Assembly: GCA_019634915.1 (NCBI GenBank)
Contig: JAHCAN010000030.1
Coordinates: 1-35,376 of the forward strand
Length of the DNA stretch: 35,376 nt
From: Steroidobacteraceae bacterium
GTDB taxonomy: Bacteria; Pseudomonadota; Gammaproteobacteria; Steroidobacterales; Steroidobacteraceae
Reading direction: 5' to 3'
Shown here: positions 31,494-35,376 of the stretch, piece by piece
Layout: each line of letters begins with the position of its first letter
Numbering within the stretch: the stretch's first letter is position 1
The notes under the pieces: model-generated
What the model saw: the letters and a program-made list of their open reading frames with translations, nothing else
Databases searched by the model: none
What the model was told of the DNA's origin: nothing
Program-made: the position numbers and the translations under genes

Positions 31494-31724
31494 TGCCTAT
31501 TCTCCTGGAAAATTTGGTTGCCGATCACGCGGCGCGCAAGTCGCGCGATCGCGAATCGGGCGGCAACATAGCACATGCGTATACGCGTGCAAGCGTTTTT
31601 TCACGCCGCGACGGCGCCGAAACCACTTGTTTTACAGCACTCCGCGCACACCCGTCGCCGGCGGCACCGTGCGTCGTGCTCGATTCTCGATGCACAACAC
31701 GAGGTAACTCCATGATGTTCGCGC
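31494..31724. other. Intergenic region between yggT and the HU-like gene
   Basis: This 231-bp stretch holds the HU-like promoter and leader on the minus strand and no supportable gene. The part nearest yggT (about 31600-31724) lies downstream of the yggT stop and shows no T-run hairpin. A T6 run at 31596-31601 on the plus strand has no clear stem upstream. Confidence 0.6.
31565..31592 (-). promoter_or_regulatory. Promoter of the HU-like gene
   Basis: On the minus strand TTGCAC (31592-31587) and TATGTT (31570-31565) are separated by 16 bases, a good sigma-70 promoter. The spacer contains the palindrome CGTATACG (31577-31584), a possible operator. The leader of about 65 bases is less GC-rich than the genes and ends with AGGAGA. 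Confidence 0.6.
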
Positions 31725-32255
31725 TCATCCGTGCAGCAGGATCAGCAGTGCCTGCAATGCGATGCAGGCCCAGAGCGGCGACAGGTCGATGCCGCCGATC
31801 GGCGGCACGAGGCGCCGGAACGGCCGCAATACCGGCTCGCAGAGCGAGTCGAGCAGCGCCGAAACGGGCGAATACTGTCCCGGCGCGATCAGCGAGATCA
31901 GTGCGTAGAGGATGATCGCGTAGAAGTAGAGCCACAGCGTCCTGCCGACCAGGCCGAGCGCGGCGGCGCGCAGCCAGCCCAGGGTGTCGGGCAGCCCGAG
32001 GCCGCGCAGCGCGTACATGACGGCCACCTGGGCGAGCGCGATCAGCACCACCGCGACGATCGACGCCGTGTCGTACTTGCCGGCCGGCGGCAGGATGCGG
32101 CGCAGCGGCATCACGAGCGGATTGGTCAGCCGCACGATCGCCTGCACGATCGGATTGCGGAAGTCGGCCCTGACGAGCTGCAGCAGCAGGCGCAGCAGGA
32201 AGACGTAGAAGACGAGCGAGATCAGCGTCTCGACGATGTAGTACAGCGCGTTCAC
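31725..32255 (-). CDS. yggT: YggT family integral membrane protein
   Basis: This 176-residue inner-membrane protein has two YGGT repeats. Each has a hydrophobic helix followed by a conserved NP(x)nP(x)RR(x)nPP motif: FRNPIVQAIVRLTNPLVMPLRRILPP and CEPVLRPFRRLVPPIGGID. Four membrane segments are visible. Function is unsettled; links to osmotic tolerance, cell division and chlorophyll-complex assembly are reported in the wider family. The GTG start at 32255 overlaps the proC stop as GTGA. The same frame stays open upstream inside proC, but the YGGT domain begins at this GTG. proC-yggT is a conserved pair. Confidence 0.93.
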   Translation of the reverse strand: MNALYYIVETLISLVFYVFLLRLLLQLVRADFRNPIVQAIVRLTNPLVMPLRRILPPAGKYDTASIVAVVLIALAQVAVMYALRGLGLPDTLGWLRAAALGLVGRTLWLYFYAIILYALISLIAPGQYSPVSALLDSLCEPVLRPFRRLVPPIGGIDLSPLWACIALQALLILLHG

Positions 32256-33070
32256 GTGGCCTCCGAGAGTTCGCGGCCGCGCGCGACCGCCGCGTCCACC
32301 GCATCGGCGACGATGCCGTCGAAGCCCGCGGCGGCGAAGCGGCCGAGCGCCGCCTCCGTCGTCCCGCCCTTCGAGGTGACCTCGGCGCGCAGCCGGGCAA
32401 GGTCGCCGTCGCCCGCGTGCGCGAGCTGGCCGGCGCCATGGAGCGTTGCGACGGCGAGACGCCGCGCCGTTTCGGGCTCGAGCCCGCGGCGCACGGCGCT
32501 CTGCGCCAGGGCCTCGGCCAGCAGGAAGAAGTAGGCCGGGCCGCTGCCCGACACGGCCGTCACGACGTCGAGGTCGTCCTCGCGCCCGACCCACACGGTC
32601 TCACCGACGGCGGCGAGCACCGCCTCGGCCCGCTCACGCGACTCGCCCGCGAGCCCGGGCGGCGCGTAGAGGCCGGTGATGCCGGCGCCGCACAGCGCCG
32701 GCCGGTTGGGCATCGCGCGCACGACGGCGATGCCGGCACCGCACCAGCCCTCGAGCGCCGCGACGCGGATGCCGGCGGCGATCGAGATCACGAGGGGCCG
32801 GTGCGCGGCGAGCCGGGCGGCGAGCGGTGCCACGACGCTCGCCATCAACTGCGGCTTGACCGCCAGTACGACCACGGTGGCAGCTTCGACCGCTTGTGCG
32901 TTGCCGGTCGTGGCCTCGACGCCAAAGTCCTGCGCGAGCGCGGCGGTCACCGCCGCCGACGGGTCGGCGACGGCCAGTTGCGACGGCGGCGTGCCGCGTG
33001 CGATCAACCCGCCGATCAGCGCGCGGCCCATGTTGCCTCCACCGATGAAGGCGATGCGTGTTGCTGGCAT
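32252..33070 (-). CDS. proC: Pyrroline-5-carboxylate reductase ProC
   Basis: ProC makes proline from pyrroline-5-carboxylate with NAD(P)H. The 272-residue protein has the Rossmann start IAFIGGGNMGRALIGGL, the VVLAVKPQ segment, VRAMPNRPALCGAGITG, and the C-terminal dimer/substrate signature SGSGPAYFFLLAEALAQSAVRRGL with VTSKGGTTEAAL. The TAACAT at 33082-33077 ends 6 bases before the ATG, another near-leaderless start. In many gammaproteobacteria yggS (PLP homeostasis) lies between pilT and proC; here proC faces pilT directly with no yggS. Confidence 0.97.
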   Translation of the reverse strand: MPATRIAFIGGGNMGRALIGGLIARGTPPSQLAVADPSAAVTAALAQDFGVEATTGNAQAVEAATVVVLAVKPQLMASVVAPLAARLAAHRPLVISIAAGIRVAALEGWCGAGIAVVRAMPNRPALCGAGITGLYAPPGLAGESRERAEAVLAAVGETVWVGREDDLDVVTAVSGSGPAYFFLLAEALAQSAVRRGLEPETARRLAVATLHGAGQLAHAGDGDLARLRAEVTSKGGTTEAALGRFAAAGFDGIVADAVDAAVARGRELSEAT

Positions 33071-33215
33071 GCGCGGATGTTACCTGCTCGACCGGCGCGG
33101 ACCGAACCGAAGCGTGACCGGGTCGACATTCCGGCCGCGCGGGCTACCCGTGGCGGTGCCCGCGGTGCACGGCTTGCAGGCATTTGCAGGCCAATTCTGC
33201 GGACCGATTAACATA

Positions 33216-33242
33216 TTGGATGCCGACCCCCTCCGCTATACT
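33216..33242 (+). promoter_or_regulatory. Promoter of pilT
   Basis: TTGGAT (33216-33221) and TATACT (33237-33242) are separated by 15 bases, slightly short; reading the -35 one base earlier as ATTGGA gives 16. The -10 is a 5-of-6 match. Transcription would start near 33249, leaving a leader of about 20 bases with GAGGA (33258-33262) before the ATG at 33269. Confidence 0.6.
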
Positions 33243-33268
33243 GCGGTCGCTTCTCGCGAGGATTTCGC

Positions 33269-34309
33269 ATGGCCGTCGACATCGCGCAACTGCTTGCTTT
33301 TGCCGTCAAAAACAACGCCTCGGATCTGCACCTGTCTTCGGGCGTGCCGCCGATGATCCGCGTCGACGGCGACATGAAGCGCATCAACATGCCTGCACTG
33401 ACCCACAAGGAAGTGCACAGCATGGTGTACGACATCATGAACGACAAGCAGAGGAAGTCGTACGAGGAATTCTTCGAGACCGACTTTTCGTTCGAGATCC
33501 CGAAGCTCGCGCGCTTTCGCGTCAATGCCTTCAACCAGAACCGCGGCGCGGGTGCGGTGTTCCGCAACATCCCGTCCACGATCCTCTCGCTCGACGACCT
33601 CGGCGCGCCGAAGATCTTCCGCGACCTGTGCATGCTGCCGCGCGGCCTGGTGCTGGTCACGGGCCCGACCGGCTCCGGCAAGTCGACGACGCTCGCCGGC
33701 ATGATCAACCACTGCAACGACAACCGCCCGGATCACATCCTGACGATCGAGGACCCGATCGAGTTCGTGCACGAGTCCAAGCGCTCGCTGATCAACCAGC
33801 GCGAAGTGCACCGCGACACGCTCGGCTTCAGCGAGGCGCTGCGCTCGGCACTGCGCGAAGACCCCGACGTGATCCTGGTCGGCGAAATGCGCGACCTCGA
33901 GACGATCCGCCTCGCGCTGACCGCCGCGGAGACCGGTCACCTCGTGTTCGGCACGCTGCACACGAGCTCTGCCGCGAAGACCATCGACCGCGTGGTCGAC
34001 GTGTTCCCGGCCGCCGAGAAGGAAATGGTGCGCTCGATGCTCTCGGAATCGCTGCGCGCGGTGATCTCGCAGACCCTGATGAAGCGCATCGGCGGCGGCC
34101 GCGTCGCCGCGCACGAGATCATGATCGGCACGCCCGCGATCAGGAACCTGATCCGCGAGGGCAAGATCGCGCAGATGTACTCCTCGATCCAGACCGGGCA
34201 GGCGCAGGGCATGCAGACGCTCGACCAGTGCCTCACCGAACTCGTGCAGAAGGGCGTCGTCAGCAAGGAAGAGGCGCGCTACAAGGCGCAGAACAAGGAC
34301 GCATTGTGA
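33269..34309 (+). CDS. pilT: Type IV pilus retraction ATPase PilT
   Basis: PilT is the hexameric motor that depolymerises type IV pili for twitching motility and DNA uptake. The 346-residue product starts MAVDIAQLLAFAVKNNASDL and has Walker A GPTGSGKSTT at about 132-141, the Asp box TIEDPIEFVH, Walker B VGEMRD, the His box LVFGTLHTSSA and the AIRNLIREGK motif needed for retraction. Length is standard (344-346). GAGGA six bases before the ATG and an upstream promoter set the start. pilU follows 25 bp downstream, the usual pair. Confidence 0.98.
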   Translation: MAVDIAQLLAFAVKNNASDLHLSSGVPPMIRVDGDMKRINMPALTHKEVHSMVYDIMNDKQRKSYEEFFETDFSFEIPKLARFRVNAFNQNRGAGAVFRNIPSTILSLDDLGAPKIFRDLCMLPRGLVLVTGPTGSGKSTTLAGMINHCNDNRPDHILTIEDPIEFVHESKRSLINQREVHRDTLGFSEALRSALREDPDVILVGEMRDLETIRLALTAAETGHLVFGTLHTSSAAKTIDRVVDVFPAAEKEMVRSMLSESLRAVISQTLMKRIGGGRVAAHEIMIGTPAIRNLIREGKIAQMYSSIQTGQAQGMQTLDQCLTELVQKGVVSKEEARYKAQNKDAL

Positions 34310-34334
34310 AACCGGCTGACGGGAGCCCGTAACC

Positions 34335-35376
34335 ATGGACCGCGATCAAGCCATCAAGCTGATGCAGGACCTCCTCCGCCGCGTGGTGGAGAAGAAGGCG
34401 TCGGACCTGTTCATCACGGCCGGGTTCCCGCCGGCGATCAAGGTGGACGGCGAAGTGCGCCCGCAGAGCGAGCGCGCGCTCTCCGCCGAGCAGTCGGCGG
34501 TGCTGGTGCGCGCGATCATGAACGACCGCCAGTCGAAGGAATTCGACGCGACGAAGGAATGCCAGTTCGCGATCGCGCCGCCCGGCATCGGCCGCTTCCG
34601 TGTCAGCGCCTTCGTGCAGCAGGGCCAGACCGGCTGCGTGATCCGTCTCATCAACTCGAAGATCCCGAACTTCGAGGAACTCGACCTGCCGCCGATCCTG
34701 AAGGAAGTCGTGCTTTCGAAGCGCGGCCTCGTGATCATCGTCGGCGGCACCGGCTCGGGCAAGTCGACCACGCTCGCCGCGATGGTCGGCTACCGCAACG
34801 AGAAGACGCGCGGGCACATCGTCACGATCGAGGACCCGGTCGAGTACGTGCACCAGCACAAGGGCTGCGTGATCACGCACCGCGAGATCGGTGTCGATAC
34901 CGAGTCGTGGCACGCAGCGCTGAAGAACACGCTGCGCCAGGCCCCCGACGTGATCCTGATCGGCGAGATCCGCGATCGCGACACGATGGAGTACGGCATC
35001 CAGTTCGCCGAAACGGGTCACCTCGTGCTCGCGACCCTGCACGCGAACAGCGCCAACCAGGCGCTCGACCGCATCATCAACTTCTTCCCCGACGAGCGGC
35101 GCGAACAGCTGCTGATGGACCTGTCGCTCAATCTGCGCGGGCTCATCTCGCAGCGCCTCATCCCGCGCGAATCGGGCAGCGGGCGCATCGCGGCGATGGA
35201 GATCATGCTGAATTCGCCCTTGATCCAGGACCTCATCTTCAAGGGCGAGGTCGCCAAGATCAAGGAAGTGATGGCGCGCTCGACCCGCATCGGCATGAAG
35301 ACCTTCGACCAGGCGCTGTTCGAGCTGTACGAGACCGGCCACGTGTCGTACGAGGACGCGCTGCGCAATGCCGACT
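34335..35376 (+). CDS. pilU: PilT-dependent retraction ATPase PilU, first 347 residues (cut by window edge)
   Basis: PilU is the accessory retraction ATPase that assists PilT under load. The product begins MDRDQAIKLMQDLLRRVVEK and has Walker A GGTGSGKSTT near residue 138, TIEDPVEYVHQHKGC, Walker B IGEIRDRDTM, LVLATLHANSAN and AAMEIMLNSPLIQDLI. The QHKGCVITHREIGVDT wording distinguishes it from PilT. A GGGAG about ten bases before the ATG supports the start. It is probably co-transcribed with pilT. The C-terminal tail (about 20-40 residues) lies outside the window. Confidence 0.96.
   Translation, partial: MDRDQAIKLMQDLLRRVVEKKASDLFITAGFPPAIKVDGEVRPQSERALSAEQSAVLVRAIMNDRQSKEFDATKECQFAIAPPGIGRFRVSAFVQQGQTGCVIRLINSKIPNFEELDLPPILKEVVLSKRGLVIIVGGTGSGKSTTLAAMVGYRNEKTRGHIVTIEDPVEYVHQHKGCVITHREIGVDTESWHAALKNTLRQAPDVILIGEIRDRDTMEYGIQFAETGHLVLATLHANSANQALDRIINFFPDERREQLLMDLSLNLRGLISQRLIPRESGSGRIAAMEIMLNSPLIQDLIFKGEVAKIKEVMARSTRIGMKTFDQALFELYETGHVSYEDALRNAD

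Overview
The window is a 35.4 kb chromosomal segment of a very GC-rich (close to 70% by eye) gammaproteobacterium. The lineage is inferred from gene order and content: an rpsU-yqeY-dnaG block divergent from tsaD-folB-folK, pilT and pilU next to proC-yggT, a split class II ribonucleotide reductase (NrdJa/NrdJb, as in Pseudomonas), PpnN, and a PEP-CTERM exoprotein. A Nevskiales, Steroidobacterales or Xanthomonadales relative would fit, but the genus cannot be named from the sequence alone. Almost all of the window is core housekeeping DNA. I see no insertion sequence, prophage, CRISPR array, tRNA or rRNA.

Layout. 1-1983 (minus): rpsU, yqeY and the 5' part of dnaG. 2137-4045 (plus): tsaD, folB, folK, followed by convergent folM (minus, 4051-4821), giving a small folate cluster. 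4820-8273: a MidA-type methyltransferase, cca (minus) and a lipoprotein aminopeptidase. 8299-11748 (minus): degQ, an ECF sigma factor and a dihaem peroxidase-like lipoprotein in one direction. 12131-14973: nrdJa-nrdJb behind an AT-rich leader with a perfect NrdR-type palindrome. 15228-18795: an accessory-looking lipoprotein with a duplicated cysteine-bearing domain and a propeller, then a membrane diguanylate cyclase. 18866-19627 (minus): a PEP-CTERM protein with a near-perfect sigma-54 promoter. 19873-22131: a MltD-like transglycosylase with four LysM domains. 22132-22490: a repeat-rich noncoding gap. 22491-25532: a small lipoprotein, an L,D-transpeptidase, ppnN and a small unknown protein. 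25536-26414: an orphan ParA (minus) and a candidate 37-residue protein. 26463-31120: htpG, then msrB, a lipoprotein FKBP, an amidohydrolase and an alpha/beta hydrolase in a tight run. 31182-33070 (minus): an HU-like protein, yggT and proC. 33269-end: pilT and partial pilU.

Themes. Envelope work recurs: DegQ, MltD, L,D-transpeptidase, FKBP and five predicted lipoproteins. Surface behaviour is another theme, with pilus retraction motors, c-di-GMP synthesis and a PEP-CTERM protein. The most informative non-genic signals are the sigma-54 promoter of the PEP-CTERM gene, the NrdR palindrome, a patch of foreign-looking codons inside nrdJa, a 62-bp two-module palindrome after mltD, and a recurrent arrangement in which a -10-like hexamer lies only 5-11 bases before the start codon, which suggests widespread leaderless translation. 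I did not find a clear new multi-gene system.
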